DNA of 64,000 nucleotides from assembly GCA_944472135.2 (NCBI GenBank), contig CALYDD020000289.1, positions 124,001-188,000 of the forward strand, given 5' to 3'. Made by a program: the position numbers and the translations under genes. Position 1 is the first letter of the stretch. Each line of letters begins with the position of its first letter. Positions 23,508 through 34,689 of the stretch are shown here, piece by piece. Below the pieces are notes generated by a model. The model made no database searches. It saw only the letters and a list, made by a program, of their open reading frames with translations, and had not been told where the DNA came from. This stretch comes from Trichobilharzia regenti (Eukaryota > Platyhelminthes > Trematoda > Strigeidida > Schistosomatidae).

Positions 23508-23840
23508 CCAACCTGGTAACTGGATAATTTCACCTCTCTTTCCTCCGAATGTGAAATGCTAAAAGTTTCTATTGTGTTTGATTATTATTGTTCGGAATAG
23601 TGGTTAATATTGCATATTTATATATGTATATATTTTTAGTGTATGAGTATATTGATCGATTGATTTTTGTTTAAACTTAACTCTGTGCAAGTATGTTAAA
23701 ATTGTTGTTGTAGATATATTTAATAGTGTCTTTGCCATGTAAGCAGCTGACGAGAAGGCAACGAAATAAAAGATGGTACCATTTTATTCTGCCAAAACTG
23801 TAGTTCTTGCTTTGTTCAAATTCTTTTTTGTTTCAAAGGA
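23508..23840 (+). repeat. Penelope-like 3' tail, second subfamily
   Basis: Tail with TTGTTTAAACTTAACTCTGT (23668-23687) matched at 46340-46365 on the minus strand, leading to the hammerhead-like motif at 23743-23792. Confidence 0.7.
23743..23792 (+). ncRNA. Hammerhead-like ribozyme in Penelope-like tail
   Basis: GCAG (23743-23746) can pair with CTGC (23789-23792) as stem I. The core CTGACGA is at 23747-23753 and GAAA at 23763-23766. Stem III is TAAAA paired with TTTTA around a 10-base loop (23767-23786). Predicted cleavage is after T23788. Stem II (GAAGGCAAC, 23754-23762) has essentially one G-C pair, so activity is uncertain. The same motif at 46229-46283 on the minus strand keeps CTGATGA and GAAA. 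Confidence 0.55.
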
Positions 23841-23844
23841 TGAC

Positions 23845-24095
23845 TATTAAATGCTAGAAAACCATTGGAAAACCAACAAGGGAGTACTGGACAGCTGTTT
23901 CATCCTAGTTCGGAACTCCTCATCAGTATGCACCCACCCCAAGGGTTCGAACCAATGACCTTCTGTTTACAAGGCTAGGTTGTAGACCATTAGGCCACTA
24001 GGACCTGATCCAATGGGCCTATGAATTCTAACTTCTGATGTCAACTCATGACAAAACCCTCCAACCAATCAAACAAAACAAAGAGGTGACAGTAC
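23845..24095 (-). repeat. SINE-A copy with short inverted end
   Basis: Minus strand: tRNA-like head (A box near 23995-23980, B box GGTTCGAACCC near 23953-23943), hammerhead-like segment 23881-23931, and tail. Beyond the 5' leader (GAATTCTAACTT, 24027-24038) lies CTGATGTCAACTCATGACAAA on the plus strand, an inverted copy of the element's own tail, so the ends are inverted repeats. Confidence 0.8.
23881..23931 (-). ncRNA. Hammerhead-like motif of SINE-A, degenerate
   Basis: On the minus strand: ATACTG, ATGAGGA in place of CTGAAGA, stem II GTTCC/GGAT, GAAA, CAGCTGTC and CAGTAC. Stem I ATACTG/CAGTAC largely pairs. First core base is changed, so probably inactive. Confidence 0.5.
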
Positions 24096-24284
24096 CAGAC
24101 TCGACTCAAGTTTCTGTGGATAAACAGCATCAATGACTTCATAATCCAAATCAAATTCTTTTTTTAACGTTCACATACAAATAAATTACACTATGAAATA
24201 AACAACTTTCACCAGAAAACAATATCATCAAGAAAACAATCATAGTTGCTGTAATTAACATCACACTAGAGTCATATAGTATAT

Positions 24285-24530
24285 GTTCATCGATGGTTCA
24301 GCGGTAGAGTGCTGGCCGACCATACATGTGGTCCAGGTTTCGAGCCCTGTCGGTGCACACCCTTACCTCCCTTAGCCGGTTATAATCCTGACAAATAGAG
24401 GAGGTCGGGCGTGAGGCTAGCAACCCCACCCCGTGAAAAAACACCACTGCTGCTGAAACTTCAAGGCTAAAGCTTGAAGCCACCCTATGTTCCACTGGGA
24501 ACGTAAAGCGGTATATACCGCTTGGTGAGA
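24285..24530 (+). repeat. SINE-B copy, well preserved
   Basis: A box TCGATGGTTCAGCGGTAGAG, B box GGTTTCGAGCC (24336-24346), body AGGCTAGCAACCCC (24413-24426), tail CCTATGTTCCACTGGGAACG (24483-24502). Used in the window as one of two near-complete references. Confidence 0.85.
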
Positions 24531-24770
24531 TCGCGCGCGTCAGGCCATTCCTCGAGTGGAACCAGGTTGAAAGGGAAGCGGCGAGTGGGACGTCAATGCA
24601 AGGGTGATATGGAGGAGATCATGTGAAGAGGAGTTGAAAGAATATTGACTAACATGGATGCAGGTGAAAAGTACAGCAGCAGAAGACAGAAGTGGCAAGT
24701 GGAGACGTGCAGTTGAAGCCCTATGATCCACTAAGAACCCAAAGGAACAATAATGATATATATATATATA
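24531..24770 (+). pseudogene. RTE/SR2-like LINE 3' end
   Basis: Contains the 'WNQVERE..SGTS' equivalent near 24553-24600 and 'AEDRSGKWRRAVEAL' near 24675-24725, then CCCTATGATCCACTAAGAAC and AATAATGATATATA. The frame 'RRQ.WQVETCS' is broken. Abuts the SINE-B copy. Confidence 0.75.
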
Positions 24771-24777
24771 TATATAT
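24756..24777. repeat. TA microsatellite
   Basis: TA dinucleotide run grown from the ATAATGATA tail of the RTE copy. Confidence 0.9.
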
Positions 24778-25068
24778 GAATAAAGGATCTCACAGAGAAA
24801 ATAATAACGAATTGTCTTCACAAGCAGCATGATCAGTTAGTTGATTATTTTTAAACAATAATAATAACAACAACAAGGAGGACGACGAAAACACTCCTGA
24901 TACAATTTTGGAATGTTTGACAGGCAACGAGCCTTACTCTGAGGTGGTCAATACGCACGTGCGAACGCACACACACGTGCACACACCAATTCCACATGTG
25001 ATTCTAATAATGAGACGATACATATACCAAAAATAAAACTTAGTCTCAATAATATACACGTGACAGCG

Positions 25069-25096
<28 letters not shown>
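25069..25096. repeat. TA microsatellite
   Basis: Fourteen TA units in an otherwise unremarkable intronic stretch (24780-25730), which also holds a shorter TA run at 25217-25232. Confidence 0.9.
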
Positions 25097-25099
<3 letters not shown>

Positions 25100-25370
25100 T
25101 ACTAAACTATTTGTATCTGTCTGAGTTCCATTTTTCATACTGTACAGTATATAATAATTTAAAATCGGGAATAAACAAGAGAAAGCCAATTATAATAATT
25201 GACAGTATATGCATGCATATATATATATATAATTGTTTATCACGCTATATTTTTTATCAGTGCAGCATAAAAACAACTGATGAAAATATTAGAACATAAA
25301 TTTGTTGACGTTGTTTTTCTACCAGAGAAAACAATCTTTGACTTTATCACTGACTAGTGTGTGTGTTGAT

Positions 25371-25383
25371 GGGGGGGGGGGGG
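25371..25383. repeat. Homopolymer G tract
   Basis: Thirteen consecutive G, unusual in AT-rich DNA; on the kinase transcript strand this is a C tract. Confidence 0.95.
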
Positions 25384-25734
25384 TACTTTTGTATATTTTG
25401 TAGACAATCATGACTGTGTACAGAATACCTGTACCTGTGTAGGGTGTTCATCATCATCATGATATTATGCCCAGAGAAGACGCAACGATGTATGCAGACT
25501 CCTCTACGTATTATGGTAACATGTTAATTTGAGTTTAGAATGTATACTTCTTTTTACCTCTTTATTATTACGTAGATGCCTAAAACTGAGGTATATTTTA
25601 AGGGATGATGGACAAAGAAGAGAATCTTTTATAAAGCACAATAATTACTCAGAATATTGACTAATTATGAAGATAAAGAACTATACATATATATGAACAT
25701 TTTAATTGGTGGTTTATTATTTTGGGCCTTGTTT

Positions 25735-25952
25735 TCTAAAGTTTTGGTTTGTAAGGGTTAGTTACGTTTTTACGAGTTGTTGATCACGGATTGATATCAG
25801 TTGGAGAACCATTGAAAGCCAGGGAGCACTGGACTGGGATGAAACAGCAACTGTCCAGTACTCCCTGGTTTTGAATGGTTCTCTAACTGATATCAATCCG
25901 TGATCAACAACTCGTAAAAACACAACTAAACCTTAAAAACAAAAACTTTAGA
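25735..25952. repeat. Near-perfect palindrome made of two SINE-A tails
   Basis: Arms of about 100 bases (25735-25834 and 25851-25950) are almost perfect reverse complements around a 16-base centre, TGGGATGAAACAGCAA. Each arm is a SINE-A tail with flank; the centre is what remains of the hammerhead 3' half. No tRNA-like head is present. A full plus-strand SINE-A follows at 26120. Confidence 0.9.
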
Positions 25953-26119
25953 CAATTGATCTGATGCTCGCTAGTGACTTACTACAGGTTGGAGTTTCCT
26001 GGAGCTCTAGTGAGAAGCCGTGACCAGTGGGGTCCAATTAGATATCACGTGTTTTGATGGATGTCCCACCAACGACAGTGGTTGGGGTCACGCTAAATCA
26101 CGAATTGGTAGAAGTTAGA

Positions 26120-26335
26120 ATTCATGGACTGGCCAATGAATCGGGTCCCAGAGGCTGAATGGTATGCCAGCTTGGTGGTCTTGTAACCGGAAGGTCATGG
26201 GTTCGAATCCCAGCGGGTGCGTACTTCCGATGATTCCCAAACTAGGACAAAACAGCAGCTGTCCAGTACTCCCTGGTTTTCAATGGTTCTCTAACTGATA
26301 TCAATTCGTGATCAACTTGTAAAAAATATTAGGAC
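26120..26335 (+). repeat. SINE-A copy
   Basis: Leader AAGTTAGAATTCATGGACTG, head GGTCCCAGAGGCTGAATGGT with B box GGGTTCGAATCCC (26192-26204), hammerhead-like segment 26221-26270 (CCGATGA, AAAA in place of GAAA), tail CTCTAACTGATATCAATTCG. Between 25953 and 26119 nothing is recognised. Confidence 0.85.
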
Positions 26336-27155
26336 TTGTATAAACTAATGATCACCACAGTAAATAAAAAAAAAGATACAGGTTTTGCTGTGATAATTGT
26401 AGACAGATTAGCTTGATTACCAAAGTGTTCAGCATTCTACATTCAGTAATCAAACGTAATCAGTGTTCAGGAGAAAGAAAGCCATGAGAAACAGTCAGGC
26501 TTTAGATCAAGAGAATGGTGTTATGATTATATCTTTAAACTTTGAGAGATGCTGAAACATTGGCGTCCAACACTTGCCATATTTCGGGGCTCCATTGATC
26601 CCAGATGTACCGCTACAATGGCAATGACTGCGAGTGATTGAAGCCGCATGAAAGTATATCGCACTAATCATCAAAGCACTCTACTCGAGCTCACACAGCC
26701 GTGTGAAACCTTAGTGGAGGAGTTGTTATCTGACATGATGACAACTAGTGTTGTCTGTCCCTTCATTTTTGTCTATTTCCACAATACATGCGCTAATGGA
26801 TGTGACTCTATTCGAGGTTAGTGACTCAGGATTAACAGTCTTGTCGACTTAGACGCTACAGTTGACATAGTCCTTTGGGATGAAGACGCTGGCGAAATGA
26901 CGTGTTTTCTAAACACCTTGAGCAAAAATTTTGGTATGCTTGGCATGCAATTCATTTGTGTCAGATTGTTAGGTAAGAGTTTGTATACAGCCACCGTAGT
27001 TGACGCTGACTGAGAGACTTTTCGTTACACAAATACTTACCGACGACATTGATTGGCGATTGCACTATACATCGCGAATACGCAGAAGTTACAAATCACG
27101 GGACATTGAATTCTATCTCAGTGGCTGAGTGACCAACATACTCATCCTGGCTTTA
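26336..27155. other. Intron sequence without recognisable repeat
   Basis: Nothing supported. Mixed composition, somewhat less AT-rich than neighbours. Confidence 0.45.
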
Positions 27156-27159
27156 GTCA

Positions 27160-27260
27160 CCGGTGGTAGGATCATAGTTTTATACAGCCCAATGGTCACA
27201 AACAATTGCCTGGTTACTCCTCGGTTCTCTAACTGAAGTCAATCTATGCTCCAGCTTGAA
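27160..27260 (+). repeat. SINE-A remnant
   Basis: CCTGGTTACTCCTCGGTTCTCTAACTGAAGTCAAT (27211-27245) is a decayed SINE-A tail; the preceding hammerhead part is barely visible. Confidence 0.5.
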
Positions 27261-28185
27261 ATAAGTTAAATCCTTGCAAACCAACATTCATTGAGTTAAT
27301 TAACAGTATATTGTCTCGTGAATTTTATTCAACGAAATGTCTGTTTATACACACCCAAAGCAGAGAAATTAATTCATGTTTGAAAAGTAGAGAACACATG
27401 CTGAGATTTCTTTTCTTTTTCTTCTATCCAGCAAGCGTCATTTCTCTTCTTTTCTTTTTTTTATCAGTTTCATCAGAGAGATGTAAGCGTGTATTTTAGA
27501 TCGATTGAATACTAATCACCTTCATCATTTCGCTTTTCATTAAAAAATACTAAGTGCACAAGGATGTAAATTCACTTCCTTTTTTGAAAGAAAAACGAAT
27601 ACGATAAACTGTGTACGTCGGGGCTTTTTTGCTTCTTCTTGTTCTTCCTGTTCTCGTCTTTTCAGAATTTTAAATATCAAACATGCTGTGTTTTTAGAAT
27701 CTGTATTTGTTTGTTTTTTTTTGTTTGCTTGCTTTTTTCAAACAGAAGAATGAATAAAGAAGAATTTGCTTCATTCACCTTGGGTTACAATTAATTGCCT
27801 AAAACGGTGGTTTTGATTGCGTCATACACGCATACACACTGAGGTTATCTTCTAAGACAACAGAGAGGAAAAAGGAGAAACTGTTTTCGTTTGTACTCTT
27901 CTCTTACAATCGTCAGACTGATATAACTTTCCTGCTATAATCACTGCAGGCTCTACACCTTGTCGTCGTTTTACAATTTAACGATACATCGCAGCTAATT
28001 TTTTTAACTATTATTTTAAACTTGTATGCTTATATGTATTCCGAGACTAAACTAACAAATAAAAAATAAAGTGGTGTTTATTTAAAATTTTCAAAATAAA
28101 TAATGAATAATATTAATGCTGTAATCTTAAAAAGAAAGTTATTGCAAACGTTTATTGCAAATATCTACTCCTTTAAATCTAATTT
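27261..28185. other. Intron sequence without recognisable repeat
   Basis: T-rich, with several poly-T tracts on the plus strand (27405-27480, 27710-27730). No coding or repeat match. Confidence 0.5.
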
Positions 28186-28189
28186 TATT

Positions 28190-28380
28190 TTATTTATTTT
28201 GATAATAACTTGATTCCACACCGTATTTTTAGTATATGTATGTAATTTTCAGCATGTGAAATCGGTAGTCCGAATTTCGCAGGCCAACCAATGGTACCAG
28301 GTATGCGTCGGTAGGGGGTCGAACATCGGTCCTTGTGCATGGTTGGCGGGAGTCCTAACCGCTGTGCTACTGATGCCCTA
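28190..28380 (-). repeat. SINE-C copy
   Basis: Minus strand: head with A box GCACAGCGGTTAGGA (28370-28350) and eroded B box; body with TTGGCCTGCGAAATTCGGAC; end near TATGTGTA...CAAGTTATTATC. Matches 35205-35385 and 56530-56715. Confidence 0.8.
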
Positions 28381-28433
28381 CTACTTTGAAGGTTAACATA
28401 AGATTAGAATTCAGGCACTGTGGTTAAGTATAG

Positions 28434-28437
<4 letters not shown>

Positions 28438-28497
<60 letters not shown>
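28438..28497. repeat. TA microsatellite, 60 bases
   Basis: The longest TA run in the window, directly before the tail end of a minus-strand SINE-B (28499). Confidence 0.97.
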
Positions 28498-28498
<1 letters not shown>

Positions 28499-28501
<3 letters not shown>

Positions 28502-28689
28502 TTACGTCCCCAGTGGAACAAAGGCCATCGAGCTGGAGGCTTGAAGTTTCGGTAGCAGTGGGTTTTGTTTCATTTTTATGGGATGGGGCTGCTAGCCTCA
28601 TGCGTAACCTCGCCTTTTTACCAGTCTTATTACTGGCTTAACGAGGTGAAGCAGTGCGTCAGTTGGGGATCTAACCCCGGACCACATGA
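28499..28689 (-). repeat. SINE-B copy, 3' part, split by a later insertion
   Basis: Minus-strand SINE-B tail and body (CCCAGTGGAACAAAGGCCAT, GCTGCTAGCCTCATGCGTAA, B box GGGGATCTAACCCC at 28666-28679). The tRNA-like head stops at CACATGAG (28682-28689) and resumes at 29342. Confidence 0.85.
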
Positions 28690-29341
28690 GATAAGATAAG
28701 ATAATAGCTTTATTCCAAATCAGTACTTGTGATACAGAATGGAATTCTCAGCATTTTTACTACAATATTGCATCCAGTTAGTACATTAACAATAAATAAA
28801 TTTCTACATAGATTAAAGTTATCTCAGTCAGTTTTGACAACAACATATTAGCATATCGGTAGCAAAGTCAAAATTGAATAGAGTGTTTGAAGGTGTTAGA
28901 AAAGTAGATACTACTAGCATATTTACTGGCGTAAGCGATAGCAAAATGATCGAGATATACAGAGTGTGAAAGAACGAACAAGAATGTTTTAAGTAGAGTT
29001 TGTAAGGAAGAGAGAAACAAAACAGCACATAACAAAAGTAAATACAGAATGAAAAAAAGTAGAGAGAAAACGTTGTACCTGTAAATGATGTGAGTTGGAA
29101 AGACGAGATCCAGTTGTTCTACTGACTATTTAATAAGTTAAAGGTTTCACGCCTAATGCTTTCTTTATCGCACAGAACACGAGCTAGGTAGGGTATAGAT
29201 GAGTTTTTGTACTTACTAGTGCGGGCATATAGTTTTCTATATAGGCTTCTGGTTTTCCCTGAAGAGATACATGGGGAGAGTTGTGAATGTAGAGGGTGTT
29301 GTGAGTCAGATAAAATGGATTTCGTCCACTTTTCACATGAG
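28690..29341 (-). mobile_element. Truncated non-LTR element inserted in SINE-B, with 8-base target duplication
   Basis: About 644 new bases lie between two copies of CACATGAG (28682-28689 and 29334-29341). On the minus strand the insert ends in ATTATCTTATCTTAT preceded by GGAATAAAG, a LINE-like 3' end with a short repeated tail. The same 3' segment (TTCATTCTGTATTACTGTCA / AGAATAAAG) occurs at 46384-46495. Upstream it reads 'SPCISSGKTRSLYRKLYART' and 'SKYKNSSIPYLARVLCD', then a stop, possibly the C-terminus of the element's protein. A CR1/jockey-like family is suggested by the short-repeat tail; not established. Confidence 0.75.
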
Positions 29342-29402
29342 TCCATGTGCCTGTCCACCAGGCGTGGTTGACGAGCAATCTACCACGCCGTGCCACCGAC
29401 GC
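29342..29402 (-). repeat. SINE-B copy, 5' head, separated part
   Basis: TCCATGTGCCTGTCCACCAGG through GCCGTGCCACCGACGC on the plus strand is the A-box side of the tRNA-like head missing from 28499-28689. Confidence 0.7.
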
Positions 29403-29584
29403 TTCATACAAGACAAGCTTATTTGATTTAACACATAGTGATACAATCTTCAATAATTGCATGATGTTTCAAACAAAATTTATTGCTTAGATTCACATTA
29501 ATGCATCCATACAAAACTACCTAATATGATTCTCACTCCCCCCGTGTTTTTCAACACATTTTTTCGTATGTATGTGTGTTAATG

Positions 29585-29890
29585 GTGTTGCACGCAGACT
29601 TCTGGGTTGGGGCCCTCGGGACTCTAAGAATCAATGGCTGGAGACAATAGGTGACATGGCTCAAAATCGTTGTCCATGGCACAGATGTATTCAGTCTCTC
29701 TAATCTTTCATATCCTTTTTTACCCTTACTCATTCTGTTTCACTCTTATCCTTGTCAAACTCTATTAATTCTCTCCACTCATCCTCTTGTCTACCTTTGT
29801 GTGCTATTTGGAACGTGGCAACTCGAACTTCTGCACTTCGGTGACAAGTTCTATGCTGAATCCAGACAGACAGAATGGTGTTGCACAATT
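29585..29890 (+). repeat. LINE-E 3' end
   Basis: Begins in GTTGCACGCAGACTTCTGGG, continues with AATCAATGGCTGGAGACAAT and GGTGACATGGCTC, then the pyrimidine-rich tail and GTGGCAACTCGAACTTCTGC, ending AATCCAGACAGACAG. Confidence 0.8.
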
Positions 29891-30339
29891 TGACTGTTTA
29901 TGTCAATGAATAAAGATTCAGTGACTCACCTTTCTCTTTCCACTTGATTATACTACTTGTAAATACTTTTACCCTATTGTGCGGTTAAATCCATAGTTAT
30001 GTTCAGGTTTTTATCCTACATTACTTAACCAAGTGGAGTCAGCCATTCTAGATCATCCTAAATCCCTATGTTCTGACAAAACGAACTGACCCTTCAAAGC
30101 CTTCATGTCAATTTCTGTCGTTCTACCTAAATTGCAGTAAAATGAAAGAACTAATACTAGTAATAATTCTACTATTACAACTACAAGAAACTGATTTGGA
30201 GGATTTGGGAGATACTTAACAATTGATTCATTGATTACAAAGTAGTTTTTTTGTGATAACTTGATGTTGGCCCAAATATCGCTGAAAACCAAAGGAAAAT
30301 AATAATACAGGTACCATCAAAGAAAGTAATAAAAAAAAG

Positions 30340-30596
30340 TGGTGGGTTGTCATAATCCCAACTGTTAACACAAATCCTTCGTTGCGTATCCTGTCAAAGA
30401 GAGTTCAAGAACACTAACCAGCACCGTCACAACCTTTAAAGTAATCTACAAGAAGAAGAAGAAGAACGACCTGCCAAAGACAATATGCTTTCATCTTCTC
30501 TGCGTTCTCGAAGCTCTAGTCATTCAGATAGGGGGAACTGCGGCCCTATACACTGAAAAAAGTTATTCAACCGCTTCTACTATCCTGTAACACTCC
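30340..30596 (+). pseudogene. Penelope-like GIY-YIG C-terminal remnant, interrupted
   Basis: From 'IYKKKKKNDLPKTICFHLLCVLEALVIQI' (30445-30530 region) to 'LLLSCN' at about 30597, this matches the end of the copy at 1-1217 (IYRVKNNLSKAIRFHLLCIAEALAIHI). A six-codon AAG expansion lies near 30450. The PLE sequence stops at about 30597 and its tail resumes at 31681 on the far side of an unrelated insert. Confidence 0.8.
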
Positions 30597-31680
30597 TCTT
30601 ATGTGTTGAATCGACTATAAAACGCTGCTCTACCCAAGAATTGCCTCAATTTTCTCTTTGAATTCGGGGCTGGAATCGTTTTAATCGTCAAAATTTTCTC
30701 CGGTAGTGGTTTAATCTCACCATTTCCCACTTTATGTCCCAACAGAGTAACATTCTTTTTGGCTATCTGGGACTTGCTTTTGTTGACGCGCAGTCCAAAC
30801 TCTTCGATGCGTTGCAGCACGGCTTCTACACGGTTCACATGATCGTTTTCGTTTTGACTGTATATGACGAGATCATCACCATAAACCTCCATGTTTTTCA
30901 AGTTCTTAAGTAATAGCGTCATCAGTCTTCTGAACGTAAACGGTGCACCTGCTAGTCCGAACGGCATGCGTTTAAATCGATATTGTGTCTGACCCACGAT
31001 GAATGCCGTCTCATCTCTATCACCTGGTTTTATCGGTATCTGCCAGTATCCTGAGCGAAGATCGAGAACCTAAAACACATTCACGCCTTGTAGGCGATCT
31101 AAAGTTTCTACTACTGTTGGCATGACACACGGCTTAACTCTCTCATACTGTTTAACCGTCAAAAATCAACACAGAATTTATACTTCCCATTCGCGTTTTT
31201 TACTAACAGCACTGGAGAGTTGTACGGGCTATCAGCTTCCTCAATAATATCGTCTTTTAACATCTCTTGCACTTGTCGCTACACTTCGCCTTCCAGATGA
31301 CATGGAACTCTTCGCGTTGTAAATGACCTTACTTTCGGATCACTTAACGGAATTTCATGATTCACCTTATCGCAATAACCGTATGGGTCGCCATCTCCAG
31401 TGAACAGATGATCGTATTTATTAATTAACTCTGTCATATTGTATACCGTCGACAGCTTCGCCGCTGCTATCTCGCTGGTCTCATACATGTTAATATGAGC
31501 ATATTTCGTGATCACATTGTTCTCTAGCGTGTCGATTATTGCACCAATCTCCGGCAGAAAATCCGCTCCTAATATCGTTCGCTGTAGTTCGGGTACAACA
31601 ATGAAAGGAAACGTCACCCCGCAGCCGCCAACAACGACCGTACAGTTCGATCTACCCGTGATACGCAACACATGCATTGA
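30597..31680 (-). pseudogene. Ty3/gypsy-like protease-RT fragment nested in a Penelope-like tail
   Basis: Read on the minus strand from 31677, this has a retropepsin C-terminal part ending in ILGADFL (the usual ILG-hydrophobic-DFL motif) with the DTG catalytic region missing. After a linker come RT motifs: 'YNSPVLLVKNANGKYKFCVDF' with an adjacent stop (31215-31150), 'LDLRSGYWQIPI' (31060-31025), 'FKRMPFGLAGAP' (30985-30945), 'VYGDDLVIYS' (the YxDD box) and 'RKLRQFLGRAAFYSRF'. In-frame stops near 31153 and 31062 and shifts in the first half break it. No gag, RNase H, integrase or LTR is attached. PLE sequence flanks both sides. Confidence 0.85.
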
Positions 31681-31815
31681 CTAGTATTTAACAACTACAA
31701 TTATGACAACTCATCACTTTTTTGTGACTATCCTCTTTTGTGATTGGACAACTATAGAAATTACATTTATCGAAAAGAGCCTCTTCTCTGAACTACTACT
31801 ACTACTTGTTTTGTA
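31681..31815 (+). repeat. Penelope-like 3' tail resuming after the gypsy fragment
   Basis: TATTTAACAACTACAATTAT and GACAACTCATCACTTTTTTG match 1408-1450. ATTTATCGAAAAGAGCCTCTTCTCTGAAC (31766-31794 region) is the hammerhead-like 3' half, lacking a CUGANGA half. Confidence 0.7.
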
Positions 31816-33229
31816 CTTTTCATTGATGCCTAGATGGAGATTATTCATGAAAACCAAGGAATATTGATCAAGGAGATAATAGTCACGCTATGTAATCCTA
31901 TATATTTACCAGATCATATATGGATTCAATTACCCAAAAGAGGTCTTGTCCTACATGTACCTGGGGTTACGATCTACACATAGTGTATGATACTACCCAG
32001 TTGCTTTGGAGTGAGATAGGTCGAGGAAGATTAGCGCCCGTGACCCGTTGGCTAAAAGCCAAAGCTGGAGTGTTGACAACCGACTTGATGGTTGAATAGC
32101 AATAAGCGCTAATTTCGAAATTCGACTATCCTAATGTTACTACTCAATTAAAAGAGAGGGTATATGCGAGTAATGCCAACACAGATCAAAAATCGGTCCA
32201 GTACTTTATAGTTTTCAATCTGATTCGTCTATTCGTCAACTATCGTTAAGATTAAAAAAATCACTAATCACCTCACACAGCTATTGACTCTTAGACTTTG
32301 ATATATAGATGAGAAGACTGTAAGTTTAGTAGCAGTGATAGTATTTACACAGGAAATTTTCGGGCGCAATAGTAGCAAAGAAATACTATCCAGGAAAACT
32401 TAGTGTATTAAGCCTGAGATAAGTAAGACAAACAGGATTTTATTTGTTCAACACCAACGATCAGTTGCGTAAACACACATGTAAGCGCAAAGATAATCAC
32501 ACCGATTCAAATTGTGAGAAAATGATATAAATATGGTAGAATAATTTACCTATTAGTGGGATATTTGTATTAGATACCAGGAATGTATGCATGTGTACAC
32601 ACATAGAAAAACTGGAATTTCAGAATGAGATAAACAAAAACCCAATTATGGGACAAAATCAACTGGACAATAAACTGAGGTAGATAAAGTAAATCTTTTA
32701 GATTCTGAAAAACCTCACTTCCCTTTCATTAGTCATTCATCTGCGTCTCGAAAAGTGTTTCCCGGTGGATGTGTCACTCATGCACTCGAATCCCAACCAA
32801 TGGCTCACGGATTTAATTCCCACCCCACTTACCAAGATCTGGCCAGTCAGGCAGTGTCAATAGCCTTCACATAATAGGTGAGGCTCACTGCCAACTGCAA
32901 AGAATTGCAAGCGGTTATCGCTGAGTAACATTACATCACCTTGGTTCGCACGATTGAATTCCACTCCACCCTACTTCAGTCTCGACAACTGAGAAGAAGC
33001 CCTCACAGACCAGCACAGTACAACTGAATTCCAATCATCCAACAGTTTCGTCTATTATAGCTTCATCACACTCCTTCAACTGGAAAGGATGCCTTTTTGT
33101 GCAAAGTTCTGGGTTAGTAGGTTATTTTAGCCAAATAAATAATAGACTGTATACAATTCACTTTCATTATTGCACGAAATTTGAGACAAAGTCTTAAACA
33201 GTCAGTTTTGAAGCATTCAGATATCATGA
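31816..33229. other. Intron sequence without a confident feature
   Basis: No coding or repeat match. Around 32800-32960 there are tRNA-like fragments (ATGGCTCACGGATTTAATTC) that could be another SINE head but are too eroded to call. Confidence 0.4.
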
Positions 33230-33450
33230 ATTAAGAGAAGTTAGAGTTCAGGTGGTCATTGTAATCCAAATCAGTGGCAGAAGAGTCAATGGGTTGGCAT
33301 TTTAATCTGAAAGTCTTCAACTGGATGCCTAATAGGGCGTACTGCTGAAGAGGCCTAAGCTAGGACGTAACAGCGGCTTGATTTTCACCGATTCTCTAGA
33401 TAATGTTGGTTCGTGAAGAAATCTACACGGAAACTAGGTTTCCAATGGGC
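33230..33450 (+). repeat. SINE-A copy, decayed
   Basis: AGTTAGAGTTCAGGTGG leader near 33240 and GCGTACTGCTGAAGAGGCC (33338-33356) with the hammerhead core CTGAAGA intact, then TAGGACGTAACAGC where GAAA became GTAA, and a shortened tail. Confidence 0.7.
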
Positions 33451-33861
33451 TATACACAAGTGAACCTATTACAAACCATTAAACATTGACTAATAGTATC
33501 ATTTGTCTACCTCTATTGGCCTGTTTTCATTCCATAGAGAAAAAAATTCTCAGGTATTGGTTTTGTAGAGATTTTTGTTTGAATGCATGGAGGATTTCAT
33601 CATGAGCTGACATCGGTTAGAGAATCACTGAAAAACTCATTAGTAAATGAAAATAATCAAGATAATGTGAGGGAGGAAGACGGGTAAAATTTTATCATAG
33701 AAAATATATAAAGCACATAAATGTTTAAATAATTTAATGAGCTTTAGTCGAATCTCAGTGCTTGTATCAAAGAAGACTATATCAACTATGATGTGGAAAT
33801 TTAACACAGAAAACAGGCGAAATAGACGATGAAACAATAACACGACATAGTATGTGTATCA

Positions 33862-34210
<349 letters not shown>

Positions 34211-34249
34211 TGAAAGTCTTGGCCTTCATCCCTCTTTGGGTCATTTAAC

Positions 34250-34485
34250 AGTACTGACTAGTAGTCGCAAACTGAAACGTCAATCCCTTGAGTGCAGCCC
34301 GAATGCGGAACAACGAGTTGGAAACGAGTCCAAGCGTGATATGGAGCAAATTATCTAAGGAAGAAATGAAAGCTCACGGGAATCGTTGCACCAGCCATAG
34401 ACGATTGCTGAAAATAGTATGAAAAGGGGATGTGCTTTTAAAGCCCTATGTTCCACTCAAGACCTAAGGGAATAATAATAATACG
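34250..34485 (+). pseudogene. RTE/SR2-like LINE 3' end
   Basis: 'SLECSPNAEQRVGNESKRD' (34290-34350) is a decayed 'LTWNPQGKRRRGRPRRTW'-type segment. The tail is AAAGCCCTATGTTCCACTCA with AATAATAATAATA. Confidence 0.75.
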
Positions 34486-34560
34486 ACGAAACAGCTGTTC
34501 AGTATTCCCTGGTTCACAGCTGTTATCTAACTGGTGTTAATTCGTGACTTAACTTTTTTT
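34486..34560 (+). repeat. SINE-A tail, plus orientation
   Basis: ACGACGAAACAGCTGTTCAG and TATCTAACTGGTGTTAATTC; together with 34065-34210 it forms an inverted SINE-A pair into which the RTE copy may have been inserted. Confidence 0.65.
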
Positions 34561-34689
34561 TGAAAACAATATCACTAAGATCTGACCCATTAGAGCATGT
34601 ATCAAACGAGAAAGCAACAATTTAGAGACAAAAATGGCCAAAATATTATGCTCAATTCTATTTAGACATTATGCACAAACAGTTCGTCC

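Noticed and set aside
25770..25930. CRISPR-like or phage-type palindrome
   Set aside because: Eukaryotic context; the arms are two inverted SINE-A tails, with no regularly spaced repeats.
28420..28641. Open frame with Ile-Tyr run
   Set aside because: It is the translation of the TA microsatellite at 28438-28497 running into a SINE-B.
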